Shown: in pieces, positions 33,967 to 45,203 of the stretch
How positions within the stretch are numbered: position 1 is the stretch's first letter
Layout: each line of letters begins with the position of its first letter
Source: Thiogranum longum
GTDB lineage: Bacteria; Pseudomonadota; Gammaproteobacteria; DSM-19610
Reading direction: 5' to 3'
Assembly (NCBI RefSeq): GCF_004339085.1
Contig: NZ_SMFX01000001.1
Location: forward strand, 1,930,242 to 1,994,241
Length of the DNA stretch: 64,000 bases
Position numbers and translations under genes: made by a program
The notes under the pieces: model-generated
What the model saw: the letters and a program-made list of their open reading frames with translations, nothing else
What the model was told of the DNA's origin: nothing
The model's database searches: none

Positions 33967-34906
33967 CGTAGGCGCCCTTGTCTCGCATACGCAACTTCGG
34001 CCAGCGCCGCTTGGTGCACATCCACTGGTCAGGGTGTTCCCGGATCAGCCTGCCAATCACCGTGTTCATTTGTTCGGTAAGAAAACGGATGGCGTCTGCG
34101 TCAGAATAATCCTCGGGTGGACGTTCCAGCGCCGGGAACAAGGTGACGCGAAAACGCGCACCGGGCAGCCGTTCGGTTCGTACCGGCACAATATCCAGTC
34201 CGGTCTTCACCGCCAGGAAAGCCGGTCCTGTGGTGGTAGTGGCATCTTCACCCAGTAGCGGAAACAGCTCCCCGTCATCAACCCGCACATCAACGTGCAA
34301 CCCGACCGAGCGCCCCTGCTTCAATGCCTTGAGCATCGGTCGCAGGGCATTCTGCTTGGTAATAAAACCGCAATCGAGTACCGAAAGGTAATCCTGGATC
34401 TGTGCATCAAGATACGGATTGGCGAGCGGGCTGTAGACCAGATCGACAGGGATACCCAGTTGACGAAGCGCAGCAGCCGAGAAATACAGGTTACCGAGAT
34501 GTGCCGCAACAAAGATGCAGGGACGCTCCCGGTTGCGGAACGCGGCATCTTCATTTTCGCAGACCACCTCGAACTGTGGCTCACCGTCCCTGCCGACCAG
34601 TTTTCCGAGGTGCGGGTATTCGGCGATGACACTACCGATGTTGCGCCACACGCCACGCGCCAGCAACTGGATTTCACGCTCATCGAGGTCCGGGCAGGCC
34701 ATTCGCAAGTTGGCAACAACATGCCGGTGCTTGGCGCTACGCGGCCCCAGCCAGCCAAACACCCTGGCACCGAACGACGAAGCGGTTTCGGGAGACAACA
34801 GCGACATAAACCACCAGAACAGGCGCATCAATGCCGCTTCCAGCCACTGACCAGACCGGGTCAGCCAGGAAAAACGCTCATCGCCTTTCCACAGCAGTCT
34901 CGCCAT
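33959..34906 (-). CDS. LpxL/HtrB-type acyltransferase paralogue lacking the catalytic acid
   Basis: The 315-residue protein is a close paralogue of the gene that follows it, sharing KHRHVVANL, KALKQGRSVGLHVDVRVDD, VPVRTERLPGARFRV and QWMCTKRRWPK. The usual HX4(D/E) catalytic motif reads HLGNLY here (His136, Tyr141): the acid is replaced by tyrosine. The codon is TAT, and the reading frame around it is intact. In characterised lipid A acyltransferases the acid is needed, so this copy may be inactive, a partner of the other copy, or use different chemistry. It is 86 bases downstream of dapB. Confidence 0.85.
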   Translation of the reverse strand: MARLLWKGDERFSWLTRSGQWLEAALMRLFWWFMSLLSPETASSFGARVFGWLGPRSAKHRHVVANLRMACPDLDEREIQLLARGVWRNIGSVIAEYPHLGKLVGRDGEPQFEVVCENEDAAFRNRERPCIFVAAHLGNLYFSAAALRQLGIPVDLVYSPLANPYLDAQIQDYLSVLDCGFITKQNALRPMLKALKQGRSVGLHVDVRVDDGELFPLLGEDATTTTGPAFLAVKTGLDIVPVRTERLPGARFRVTLFPALERPPEDYSDADAIRFLTEQMNTVIGRLIREHPDQWMCTKRRWPKLRMRDKGAYDA

Positions 34907-34992
34907 GTCAGTGAGAAACCGGCAGGCCTGGCATCCGGGCAGCCTGTATCAGGAAACCGGGCACACTCCGCGCCGGGTAACATGGGCGGCCA

Positions 34993-36953
<1,961 letters not shown>

Positions 36954-36990
36954 ATTTTAGTTTCTGTATTTCGGGAGAGTCTGATTAACC

Positions 36991-37076
36991 CGTCATTGCG
37001 AGCGCAGCGCGGCAATCTCGTAACGTGGCAACAGTCGTTTGGAGATTGCCACGGCGCTACACGCCTCGCAATGACG
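36991..37076. repeat. inverted-repeat element, copy 3 (dnaK-dnaJ gap)
   Basis: Facing arms at 36991-37019 and 37042-37076 match the other CGTCATTGCGAG copies; the right arm carries six extra bases. A 7-base direct repeat (ATTAACC) lies at both sides, at 36984 and about 37086. The rest of the 274-base gap shows no gene. Confidence 0.85.
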
Positions 37077-37227
37077 GATGATGAAAATTAACCAGCGTTT
37101 CCCTCGTTGTTAACGACCAAAACGCCAAGGTTAGCACGAAGGCAACACTTGGCGTTCCGGCGGTCCTGTTATAAGCGGCGAACCGCTCGAACCGCCCCGG
37201 CAACATCACCGGGGCTATGGTCACAGC

Positions 37228-39168
37228 TTACTTGTTATCGTCCTTGACCTCTTCGAACTCGGCATCGACAACATCATCGCCGGCGTCCGCAGAAGCTTCA
37301 GCCTGCTCGCCACCCGGTGCCGCACCGGCAGCACCTTCGGCGCCACCCTGCTCGGCGTAGAGTTTCTCGGCGAGCTTGCCGGACAACTCGGCCAGCGCAG
37401 CCGTTTTGGCTTCGATGGCTTCCTTGTCGTCACCCTTGAGGGTTTCCTTCAGTTCCTCGATCGCCTTGTCGATGGCGGCCTTCTCGTCGGCACTGACCTT
37501 GTCCTCACCCAGATCCTTGAGTGACTTCTCGGTGGCGTGGATCATGTTGTCCGCCTGGTTACGGGCATCCGCCAGCTCGTGGAACTTGCGATCCTCGTCG
37601 GCGTGCGCCTCGGCGTCCTTTACCATCTGTTCGACTTCGGATTCCGACAGACCGCTGGATGCCTTGATGACGATCTTCTGCTCCTTGCCGGTACCCTTGT
37701 CCTTCGCGGACACGTTGAGAATACCGTTGGCGTCGATATCAAAAGTAACCTCGACCTGCGGTACGCCACGCGGTGCCGGCGGGATGTCGGTCAGGTCGAA
37801 GCGGCCCAGCGATTTGTTGGCCGATGCCACTTCGCGCTCACCCTGCAAGACATGCACCGTCACTGCATTCTGGTTGTCGTCGGCGGTCGAGAACACCTGC
37901 GTCGCCTTGGTCGGGATGGTGGTGTTCTTCTCGATCAGCTTGGTCATGACACCACCCAGCGTTTCGATACCCAGTGACAGCGGGGTTACGTCGAGCAACA
38001 GCACGTCCTTGACGTCGCCACCGAGCACACCACCCTGGATCGCCGCACCAACGGCAACCGCTTCGTCCGGGTTGACGTCTTTGCGTGGCTCCTTGCCGAA
38101 AAAGTTCTGTACCGCTTCCTGCACCTTGGGCATACGTGTCTGGCCACCGACCAGGATAACGTCGTCGATTTCACCGACCGACAGACCGGCATCTTTCAGC
38201 GCCAGCTTGCACGGATCAATCGTGCGGGTCACCAGATCCTCGACCAGCGATTCCAGCTTGGCACGGGTGATCTTCAGGTTCATGTGCTTCGGACCGGTCG
38301 CATCCGCCGTGATGTACGGCAGGTTGATATCGGTCTGCTGGCTGGAAGACAGCTCGATCTTGGCCTTTTCAGCCGCTTCCTTCAGGCGCTGCATGACCAG
38401 CGGATCACCGCGCAGATCAATGCCCTGGTCCTTCTGGAACTCGTCGGCCAGGTAGTCGATCAGGCGCTTGTCGAAGTCTTCACCACCGAGGAAGGTGTCA
38501 CCGTTGGTGGACAACACTTCGAACTGATGTTCACCATCGACTTCTGCAATCTCGATGATGGAGATATCAAACGTACCGCCACCCAGATCGTAGACAGCGA
38601 TCTTGACGTCGCCACGCTTCTTGTCCATGCCGTAGGCCAGCGCTGCCGCCGTCGGCTCATTGATAATACGCTTGACGTCCAGGCCTGCGATCTTGCCGGC
38701 GTCCTTGGTTGCCTGACGCTGCGAATCATTGAAGTAAGCCGGCACAGTAATAACCGCGTCGGTGACATCTTCACCCAGGTAGTCTTCTGCCGTCTTCTTC
38801 ATCTTCTGCAGCACGCGGGCCGCGACTTCCTGCGGCGCCATCTTCTTGCCATTGACTTCCACCCAGGCGTCGCCATTGTCGGCCTTGATGATCTTGTAGG
38901 GGACAAGCTCCATGTCCTTCTGGACTTCCGGATCTTCAAACCGGCGACCGATCAGGCGCTTGATGGCAAACAGGGTGTTGGCCGGATTGGTAATCGCCTG
39001 GCGCTTGGCTGCCTGGCCCACCAATACCTCATCGCCATCCGCGAATGCTACAACGGAGGGTGTGGTGCGATCGCCTTCACTGTTTTCAATAACACGGGGT
39101 TCACCACCTTCCATCACTGCAACGCAGGAATTGGTGGTTCCGAGATCTATACCGATTATTTTGCCCAT
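37228..39168 (-). CDS. dnaK: chaperone protein DnaK
   Basis: The 646-residue Hsp70 starts [15 protein letters not shown]. It carries the phosphate and hinge signatures [13 protein letters not shown] and [14 protein letters not shown], the linker [13 protein letters not shown], and a C-terminal lid ending in [10 protein letters not shown]. Length is normal. The gene has its own sigma-32-like promoter overlapping the grpE stop codon, and grpE lies 77 bases upstream. Confidence 0.99.
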   Translation of the reverse strand: MGKIIGIDLGTTNSCVAVMEGGEPRVIENSEGDRTTPSVVAFADGDEVLVGQAAKRQAITNPANTLFAIKRLIGRRFEDPEVQKDMELVPYKIIKADNGDAWVEVNGKKMAPQEVAARVLQKMKKTAEDYLGEDVTDAVITVPAYFNDSQRQATKDAGKIAGLDVKRIINEPTAAALAYGMDKKRGDVKIAVYDLGGGTFDISIIEIAEVDGEHQFEVLSTNGDTFLGGEDFDKRLIDYLADEFQKDQGIDLRGDPLVMQRLKEAAEKAKIELSSSQQTDINLPYITADATGPKHMNLKITRAKLESLVEDLVTRTIDPCKLALKDAGLSVGEIDDVILVGGQTRMPKVQEAVQNFFGKEPRKDVNPDEAVAVGAAIQGGVLGGDVKDVLLLDVTPLSLGIETLGGVMTKLIEKNTTIPTKATQVFSTADDNQNAVTVHVLQGEREVASANKSLGRFDLTDIPPAPRGVPQVEVTFDIDANGILNVSAKDKGTGKEQKIVIKASSGLSESEVEQMVKDAEAHADEDRKFHELADARNQADNMIHATEKSLKDLGEDKVSADEKAAIDKAIEELKETLKGDDKEAIEAKTAALAELSGKLAEKLYAEQGGAEGAAGAAPGGEQAEASADAGDDVVDAEFEEVKDDNK

Positions 39169-39222
39169 TTGCTTGTCTCTCCTGGATTCAAATTCTGTTT
39201 AAAACTTTTCAACTGTTTCACT

Positions 39223-39250
39223 AGGTGGGGGCGCTGTCAGGTTTTTCAAG
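39223..39250 (-). promoter_or_regulatory. sigma-32-type promoter for dnaK
   Basis: On the minus strand CTTGAAA (39250-39244), a 13-base spacer and CCCCACCT (39230-39223) match the heat-shock consensus CTTGAAA-N13/14-CCCCATNT at 14 of 14 defined positions except one. The -35 element overlaps the grpE TGA stop codon. It is 54 bases upstream of the dnaK ATG. Confidence 0.8.
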
Positions 39251-39839
39251 CCTGTTCGTTGAGTGAGCTGCCGGCAGGCGCCTTCGACACCATGACCATG
39301 GCCGGCCGGATCAGCCGGTCATTCAGCATGTAGCCCTTCTGCATCACCGCCACAACCGTGTTCGGCTCCACATCATCACGTTCCTGCATGGACATGGCCT
39401 CATGATAATCTGGATTAAATTTCTCGCCTACTGGATTGATTTCTTTAATATTAAACTTATCAAGAACAGAGCTGAGCATCTTCAGTGTAAGCTCACTGCC
39501 TTCAATAAGTTTTTCCACGTCGTGGTTTTCACTGGCAGCCGCCAGACCCATTTCGAGGCTGTCCTTGACGGGCAAAAGTTCTGCCGCAATCTTTTCCAGC
39601 GCGAACTTGTGTGCATTGACCAGGTCACGTTCGCTGCGTTTGCGCAGGTTATCGATCTCGGCTTGCAGACGCAGGCACTGATCCCAGTGCTCGTCCGCCT
39701 TGGAGCGCGCATCCGTTAGCAGCGCGTGCAATTCCTCGTGGCTGTGATCGCCGGCTTCACCGCCGTCGTCCGCCGCCCCGCCTGCCTGCGCAGCAAAACC
39801 CTGCTCGTCTTCCGGCGATACGTTCTGTTCCTTAGCCAT
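39246..39839 (-). CDS. grpE: nucleotide exchange factor GrpE
   Basis: The 197-residue protein has an acidic, disordered N-terminus (about 45 residues), a long coiled coil (RLQAEIDNLRKRSERDL) and the C-terminal beta domain with FNPDYHEAMSMQE, NTVVAVMQKGYMLNDRLIRPAMVMVS in adjoining parts. It drives ADP release from DnaK. It has a sigma-32-type promoter of its own, overlapping the hrcA 3' end. Confidence 0.97.
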   Translation of the reverse strand: MAKEQNVSPEDEQGFAAQAGGAADDGGEAGDHSHEELHALLTDARSKADEHWDQCLRLQAEIDNLRKRSERDLVNAHKFALEKIAAELLPVKDSLEMGLAAASENHDVEKLIEGSELTLKMLSSVLDKFNIKEINPVGEKFNPDYHEAMSMQERDDVEPNTVVAVMQKGYMLNDRLIRPAMVMVSKAPAGSSLNEQA

Positions 39840-39890
39840 CTATTACCTCTTTAATAAACAATATGTTATTAAATATATCTCTAGTTAAAC

Positions 39891-39919
39891 CGTCATTGCG
39901 CGCTACGCTCGCAATGACA
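39891..39919. repeat. inverted-repeat element, copy 4, internally deleted
   Basis: Only the tips of the CGTCATTGCG family remain here: the left tip joins almost directly to a right arm GCTACGCTCGCAATGAC. It lies between hrcA and grpE, downstream of the sigma-32-type promoter, in the grpE leader. Confidence 0.7.
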
Positions 39920-39933
39920 ACGCCAGTGCCAAA

Positions 39934-39961
39934 ACATGGGGACTAATCCTTAGGATTCAAG
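39934..39961 (-). promoter_or_regulatory. sigma-32-type promoter for grpE
   Basis: On the minus strand CTTGAAT (39961-39955), a 13-base spacer and CCCCATGT (39941-39934) match the sigma-32 consensus; the -10 region matches every defined base and the -35 misses one. The promoter spans the last codons and TAG stop of hrcA. It gives a leader of about 90 bases before grpE. Confidence 0.82.
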
Positions 39962-40980
39962 GCCGCGCTCAATATCCGCGCCGTCGCATCCACAATCGGG
40001 ATAATCCGTTCGTAGGCCATGCGCGTCGGACCGATAACACCCAGCACGCCGAGCACCTTGCCGTTCACTGAATACGGGGCCGTCACCAGGCTGCACTCGT
40101 CGAGCATCTGGTAGCCGGATTCCTCGCCGATGAAAATCTGTACGCCCTCGCTCTCCACACACTGATCGAGCAGACCGAGGATTTCGCGCTTTTCATCAAA
40201 AGCCTCGAACAGGTGGCGCATTGTCGTGACATTGCAAAGCTCATCACAGTCCATCAGATTGGTCTGCCCGGCCAGCACATAATCACTGCCCTTTTCCGCC
40301 TCGCCCAGCATCTTGTCTGCCATGGTCATGGCAGTGGTCATCATGCGATTGAGGTTTTCACGGGTTTCTTTCAGTTCGGCGATCAGTGTAGCGCGCACGC
40401 TTTTCAGTTCTTTGCCGGCGAACTGCTCATTCAGAAAACTGGAATATTGTTGCAACTCGGCTGCGCCGTAGTCTCGTTCTGTATTGAGGATACAGTTCTG
40501 CACCTCGGTATCGCTGATCACCAGGATCGCCAGCACCTTGCGGTTCGACAAGGGCAGGAATTCGACACGTTGCAGCGACGCGTGCTCGTTGCGTGGCAGG
40601 GTAACAACACCGGCCAGACGGGTCACGTCGGACAACAGGCTGGAAGCCGTTTCAACCAGATCCCGACTGTCTCCCCCGATATCGAGATTCTCCTGGAGCT
40701 CTTCGACCGTTTGTTGTTCCAGCGGCTTGACCGACAGTAGCGTGTCCACGAACAACCGGTACCCCTGCACGGTGGGCACACGGCCTGCCGAGGTGTGGGG
40801 TGAACGCACCAGCCCGAGATCCTCGAGGTCGGCAATCACATTGCGCACCGTGGCCGGACTGAGCTTCAGGCCCGCGTCACGCGCAAGCGTACGCGAACCC
40901 ACGGGTTGTCCCTCGCGGATATAACGCTCGGTAAGCGCTTTCAGCAAGTGCTGTGCGCGCTCGTTCAGCTCGGCAGCCAC
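39943..40980 (-). CDS. hrcA: heat-inducible transcription repressor HrcA
   Basis: The 345-residue repressor binds CIRCE operators. The N-terminal winged helix (LLKALTERYIREGQPVGSRTLARDAG in adjoining parts, then LSPATVRNVIADLEDLG) and the C-terminal block VVTAPYSVNGKVLGVLGVIGPTRM-like region (YERIIPIVDATARILS) are typical. A perfect CIRCE lies 42 bases upstream of its start, so it should repress itself and any read-through into grpE-dnaK. Confidence 0.97.
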   Translation of the reverse strand: MAAELNERAQHLLKALTERYIREGQPVGSRTLARDAGLKLSPATVRNVIADLEDLGLVRSPHTSAGRVPTVQGYRLFVDTLLSVKPLEQQTVEELQENLDIGGDSRDLVETASSLLSDVTRLAGVVTLPRNEHASLQRVEFLPLSNRKVLAILVISDTEVQNCILNTERDYGAAELQQYSSFLNEQFAGKELKSVRATLIAELKETRENLNRMMTTAMTMADKMLGEAEKGSDYVLAGQTNLMDCDELCNVTTMRHLFEAFDEKREILGLLDQCVESEGVQIFIGEESGYQMLDECSLVTAPYSVNGKVLGVLGVIGPTRMAYERIIPIVDATARILSAALNPKD

Positions 40981-41021
40981 GACCTTCCCCAGCCTCTTGT
41001 GGATTTACTCAAAGTGTAACT

Positions 41022-41048
41022 TTAGCACTCTTGCATCCGGAGTGCTAA
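41022..41048. promoter_or_regulatory. CIRCE operator (HrcA binding site)
   Basis: TTAGCACTC (41022-41030), a 9-base spacer and GAGTGCTAA (41040-41048) match the CIRCE consensus exactly. It lies between divergent hrcA and nadK, closer to hrcA. I see no second CIRCE in front of grpE, dnaK or dnaJ. Confidence 0.97.
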
Positions 41049-41130
41049 CAGCCGCCCCCTGCACCGGCTAAAAAATTTGCTGAAATAGACAGTTGGCGCA
41101 ACGCCACGGAACCGCTAGCATTAGCCTGAC

Positions 41131-42009
41131 ATGACTAATCGCTTCCAGACCATCGGCCTGATCGCCAAACCCGGCGATAGCGCCGTCGCCAGTACCCTGA
41201 CCACACTGTTGGGCGAACTGGAGCGTCGTGGCCTGCCGGTGCTGCTGGATCCCAGCGCTGCCGCCTATTTCGAGCACCCGTCTGCAGATGTCGTGGAGCG
41301 CGCGGCGCTTGCCACTCGCTGCGATCTCGTGATTGTCGTGGGGGGTGATGGCACCCTGCTCAATGCTTCCCGCAGTGTGGCAGGCGCCGACGTTCCGGTG
41401 CTGGGTGTAAACCTGGGCCGGCTGGGTTTTCTTGCCGACGTATCACCGAACGAAATGTGCGACCGCCTGAATGAAATCCTGGCCGGTGACTACGAGGAAG
41501 AAAAACGTTCACTGCTGCATGCCAGCGTGATCCGTGGAAACGACATCGTCAGTGAAAGCGATGCGCTGAATGATGTGGTGGTGCATAAATGGGATATCGC
41601 ACGCATGATCGAGGTCGATACCCATATCGATGACAGGTACCTCAATACGGTACGCGCCGACGGCCTGATTGTATCAACACCCACCGGCTCCACAGCCTAT
41701 GCCCTGTCCGGTGGCGGCCCGATCCTGGACCCGGGACTGGACGCGCTTGTACTGGTACCCATCTGCCCGCACACCCTCAGTAACCGCCCTATCGTGGTCA
41801 GTGACCAGGTGCGCATCGATGTTCGTCTGCACGGTGATGGCGACAGCAAGGCCCAGGTCACCTGTGACGGTCAGGTCAACTACACCCTGTTCGGCGGCGA
41901 CCTGATACGCATCTGCCGCAAGGAGCATGACTTGCGCCTGATCCACCCGCGCGGCCATGACCACTTCGATATCATGCGCAAAAAACTGCGCTGGGCGGAG
42001 CAGCCCTGA
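41131..42009 (+). CDS. nadK: NAD kinase
   Basis: The 292-residue enzyme phosphorylates NAD to NADP. The GGDGTLLNASR motif with the catalytic Asp, NLGRLGFLADV, the NDVVVHK block, and the STPTGSTAYALSGGGPI region with PICPHTLSNRPIV are intact. It is divergent from hrcA across the CIRCE. It overlaps the recN start by one base (TGATG). Confidence 0.97.
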   Translation: MTNRFQTIGLIAKPGDSAVASTLTTLLGELERRGLPVLLDPSAAAYFEHPSADVVERAALATRCDLVIVVGGDGTLLNASRSVAGADVPVLGVNLGRLGFLADVSPNEMCDRLNEILAGDYEEEKRSLLHASVIRGNDIVSESDALNDVVVHKWDIARMIEVDTHIDDRYLNTVRADGLIVSTPTGSTAYALSGGGPILDPGLDALVLVPICPHTLSNRPIVVSDQVRIDVRLHGDGDSKAQVTCDGQVNYTLFGGDLIRICRKEHDLRLIHPRGHDHFDIMRKKLRWAEQP

Positions 42010-43685
42010 TGCTGGTATCACTGCACATTCGCGACTTTGCCATTATCGATGAGCTGGAAATTGAACTGCATCGCGGCATGACCGCGCTGACCGGCGAGAC
42101 CGGGGCCGGCAAATCGATACTGCTTGGTGCGCTCGGCCTGCTGCTCGGTGACCGCGCCGATGCCGGGGCTGTCCGTCACGGTAGCGAACGCGCCGATCTC
42201 AGCGCCAGCTTCGATATCAGCACACTCGACCGTGTACGTAACTGGCTGCAGGAGCAGTCGCTGGACCTCGATGACGAGTGCCAGTTGCGTCGCGTCATTG
42301 CCTGCGAAGGTCGCTCACGCGCCTACATCAACGGCACATCGGTTCCCCTGCAACTCCTGCGTGAACTGGGTGAACACCTGGTGGATATTCATGGCCAGCA
42401 TGAACACCAGTCACTGATGAAGCGTGACCTGCAACGTCAGCTACTCGACCGGCACGGGAAACACGGTGCCACGCTCGACAAACTCGCGACCCTGCACAAC
42501 GACTGGGAGCGTGTACAGCAAGATATCGAAGCTATCATCGGCACCGGTAACGACCGTGATTCGCGACTGGAATTCCTGCGTTTTCAGCTTCAGGAACTGG
42601 ACGACCTCGCGCCGCAAGCCAGCGAAGTCGAAACCCTGCACGGGGAACTGGCACGCCTGTCCAACGCCGGACAGTTACTGGAAACCTGTGCCGGCCATAC
42701 AGAATCACTGTATGACGACGACCGTTCCGCGCACAGCCGGCTCGGACAGGCCATCAACGACCTGGCACCCCTGACAGCGATCGACCCATCCCTTAAAGAA
42801 GCCAGCGAACTGTTTAACAGTGCGCTTATTCAACTGGAAGAAGGCGTCGACCTGCTGCGCGACTACCGTGACCGCGTGGAACTCGACCCGCAACGACTGC
42901 AGGAGGTCGAGCAACGCATCGATGCCCTGCACAAGGTAGCCGGCAAACACCGCATCGAAGCGGAAGCCCTGCCCGGCTTTCACCGGCAGCTTGCCGAAGA
43001 ACTGCAACAACTGGAACAGGCAGATCAACGTCTCGACGCACTGGAGCAACAACGCTCGACGCTGCAGGACGACTACCGCAAGACCGCGCAGAAACTGCAC
43101 AAACAACGCGTCAAGACTGCCAGACAACTTTCCGGACAGGTCAGCGAGGCGATGCAGGCGCTGGGCATGAGCGGTGGCCAACTGGACATCGGGGTGACTG
43201 AAACCCCTTCAGACAGCCTGTCGCCACTGGGGACCGACCAGATTGAATTCCGGGTCAGCGCCAACCCGGGGCAACCGCCGGCGCCGTTGGCCAAAGTGGC
43301 ATCCGGTGGTGAGTTGTCGCGTATCAGCCTGGCCATCCAGGTCATTGCCTCCGAAGCCAGTGACATTCCCAGCCTGATCTTCGATGAAGTCGATAGCGGC
43401 GTGGGTGGCGCTGTTGCCGATACCGTTGGCCAGCAACTCCGGACCCTCGGCGAACATCGACAGGTGCTGTGTGTCACCCACCTTCCGCAAGTGGCCTCAC
43501 AGGCCCATCAGCACTTGCAGGTCACCAAGCTTACCGGCGACCAGTCCACGCGGACGCATATCCGCGCACTGGACGAAGAAGAACGCATCGATGAGATTGC
43601 GCGTATGCTGGGTGGGCAGAAGATTACCCGGGCAACACTCGATCACGCGCGCGATATGCTGGGGCAGTTGACGGCTGTGACCTAG
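42009..43685 (+). CDS. recN: DNA repair protein RecN
   Basis: The 558-residue SMC-like ATPase acts in double-strand break repair. The N-terminal Walker A is GETGAGKSILLGAL; a coiled-coil middle follows (about residues 160-370); the C-terminal ABC signature and Walker B are in ASGGELSRISLAIQVI and SLIFDEVDSGVGGAVA. Length is normal. The nadK-recN order is common. The 3' end overlaps the convergent fur gene by four bases. Confidence 0.97.
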   Translation: MLVSLHIRDFAIIDELEIELHRGMTALTGETGAGKSILLGALGLLLGDRADAGAVRHGSERADLSASFDISTLDRVRNWLQEQSLDLDDECQLRRVIACEGRSRAYINGTSVPLQLLRELGEHLVDIHGQHEHQSLMKRDLQRQLLDRHGKHGATLDKLATLHNDWERVQQDIEAIIGTGNDRDSRLEFLRFQLQELDDLAPQASEVETLHGELARLSNAGQLLETCAGHTESLYDDDRSAHSRLGQAINDLAPLTAIDPSLKEASELFNSALIQLEEGVDLLRDYRDRVELDPQRLQEVEQRIDALHKVAGKHRIEAEALPGFHRQLAEELQQLEQADQRLDALEQQRSTLQDDYRKTAQKLHKQRVKTARQLSGQVSEAMQALGMSGGQLDIGVTETPSDSLSPLGTDQIEFRVSANPGQPPAPLAKVASGGELSRISLAIQVIASEASDIPSLIFDEVDSGVGGAVADTVGQQLRTLGEHRQVLCVTHLPQVASQAHQHLQVTKLTGDQSTRTHIRALDEEERIDEIARMLGGQKITRATLDHARDMLGQLTAVT

Positions 43686-44107
43686 TCTTTCAGGTTGGGG
43701 CAATTCTCGCGGGTGCAGTCGCCATAGATGATCAGCGAGTGGTCGTGGATGGTAAAACCTTCCTTTTTCGCCACTTCTTCCTGGCACTTTTCGATGGTTT
43801 CATCGATAAATTCCACCACCTTGCCGCAGCGGGTGCAGACAATGTGGTCATGGTGATGGCCCTCGTTCATCTCGAACACCGAGTGTCCGCCTTCAAAATG
43901 ATGCCGCGTCACCAGGCCAGCCGCCTCGAACTGGGTCAAAACCCGGTACACCGTCGCCAGGCCGATATCTTCTTTGGCCTCCAGCAGGCGTTTATAGACA
44001 TCCTCGGCGCTCATGTGGCGCGTTTCGCTGGTTTCGAGAATTTCGAGGATCTTCATCCTCGGCAGGGTGACCTTCAGTCCGGCCTTGCGCAGATCACTGG
44101 ATTCCAA
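43682..44107 (-). CDS. fur: ferric uptake regulator Fur
   Basis: The 141-residue metalloregulator has a winged-helix N-terminus (LRKAGLKVTLPRMKIL, then SAEDVYKRLLEAKEDIGLATVYR), the HHHDHIVCTRCGKVVEF metal block with a C-x2-C pair, and a second cysteine pair near the C-terminus (CTRENC). The start is TTG with AGGAAG upstream; the opening ESSDLRKAG fits Fur. It is divergent from bamE across about 90 bases, the usual fur-bamE (smpA) pairing in gammaproteobacteria. Confidence 0.97.
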   Translation of the reverse strand: MESSDLRKAGLKVTLPRMKILEILETSETRHMSAEDVYKRLLEAKEDIGLATVYRVLTQFEAAGLVTRHHFEGGHSVFEMNEGHHHDHIVCTRCGKVVEFIDETIEKCQEEVAKKEGFTIHDHSLIIYGDCTRENCPNLKD

Positions 44108-44197
44108 TGTTTTTACTTCCTGTCAGGCGTATTCAAAACCGGCTGTATCGTTTATCATCGCGCCCTTCTTTGACAGAGCGAACCGGTCCCGTTGTTG

Positions 44198-44725
44198 ATG
44201 CGAAAGCTTCTCACTCTTATTGCCATCATTGCAAGTTTTTTGCTCGCCTCCTGCTCCGGCGACCCCATCGTCAACCGCCTGCCGTGGGTTTACAAGATCG
44301 AGATCCAGCAAGGCAATGTACTGACGCAGGAAATGGTCAACCAGTTGCAAACCGGCATGACGCGGCGCCAGGTGCAGTTTATCCTGGGCACTCCGCTGGT
44401 TGCCGACCCGTTCCACGCCGACCGCTGGGACTACTACTACCAGTACAAACCGGGCACCGAAGGTGAAGGAGAAGCACGCAGCGAACACCTGGCGGTGTTT
44501 TTCGACGACGACACGCTGGTGCGCATGGATGGAACCCTGCTCCCCGACCCGAACGCACCCAGGGAGCCGTTAAATAAAATTGTCACTGTCGAAGTGCCGC
44601 ACCAGGAAATCGATGACCCGGGTATCCTGGTTCGCTTCTGGCGCTGGATCACTTTCAACAGCAAAGAGCCGGAACAGCAGGCATTCCGTCCAGCCCCGGA
44701 ACCCGCAGATAGCCACACCCACTAG
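44198..44725 (+). CDS. bamE: outer membrane assembly lipoprotein BamE
   Basis: The 175-residue lipoprotein is part of the BAM complex that inserts outer-membrane proteins. The lipobox is LLASC, and the BamE block reads IQQGNVLTQEMVNQLQTGMTR over adjoining parts with QVQFILGTPLVADPFHADRWDY. A C-terminal extension of about 50 residues beyond the SmpA/OmlA domain is charged and proline-rich. The ATG at 44198 is preferred to a TTG two codons earlier. Confidence 0.95.
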   Translation: MRKLLTLIAIIASFLLASCSGDPIVNRLPWVYKIEIQQGNVLTQEMVNQLQTGMTRRQVQFILGTPLVADPFHADRWDYYYQYKPGTEGEGEARSEHLAVFFDDDTLVRMDGTLLPDPNAPREPLNKIVTVEVPHQEIDDPGILVRFWRWITFNSKEPEQQAFRPAPEPADSHTH

Positions 44726-44750
44726 CCCTGATTGCCTTGCCGCCACTGCC

Positions 44751-44831
44751 CGTCATTGCGAGCGTAGCGCGGCAATCTCTTGAAGCTGGTGCCAGCCTGA
44801 CGGAGATTGCCGCGCTACGCTCGCAATGACG
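44751..44831. repeat. inverted-repeat element, copy 5 (bamE-rnfH gap)
   Basis: Two perfect 29-base facing arms (44751-44779 and 44803-44831) surround a 23-base centre. The centre shares TGGTGCCAG-x-CTGA with copy 2 at 31554. It sits between the convergent bamE and rnfH genes, where it could also act as a bidirectional structure in both transcripts. Confidence 0.9.
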
Positions 44832-44864
44832 GGGTGAGGGTGAGTGTGGGGAATGGAGTTGAAA

Positions 44865-45203
44865 TCAGCCCGACCCGGCTTCCTTCGGCTTGAGATTCCC
44901 GCCGCCCTTGCCGGTGCGCTTACCCTGCGCCGCGCGCTGTTTACGGACTTCCTTGGGATCAGCAATCAGCGGGCGATAGATTTCAACCCGATCACCGGCC
45001 GAGAGAACCTGGTCCGGCTTTTTCAGTTTTCCGAAGATACCCAGTTTGAGGTTATTCATATCGATCTCGGGGAAGCGGCGCGTAATACCCGAAAGCTCGA
45101 TGGCCTGAAGCGCAGTGCTGCCCACTGGCACTTCAAGCCGCAAAATAACCTGCTCTTCGGGTTTGGCATACGCCACTTCGACCGGGATCAGGGAATCAGC
45201 CAT
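44865..45203 (-). CDS. rnfH: RnfH family ubiquitin-fold protein
   Basis: The 112-residue protein has the beta-grasp RnfH pattern: IPVEVAYAKPEEQVILRLEV, GITRRFPEIDMNNLKLGIFGK over adjoining parts, and the ending DRVEIYRPLIADPKEVRKQRA. A basic, glycine-rich tail of about 20 residues follows. It overlaps the end of ratA, the usual ratA-rnfH pair. The ATG at 45203 has GGTGG six bases ahead; an ATG two codons upstream is the alternative. Confidence 0.92.
   Translation of the reverse strand: MADSLIPVEVAYAKPEEQVILRLEVPVGSTALQAIELSGITRRFPEIDMNNLKLGIFGKLKKPDQVLSAGDRVEIYRPLIADPKEVRKQRAAQGKRTGKGGGNLKPKEAGSG

Noticed and set aside
44108-44197. Fur box in the fur-bamE gap
   Set aside because: GATGATAAACGATAC resembles part of the consensus but with too many mismatches to call.
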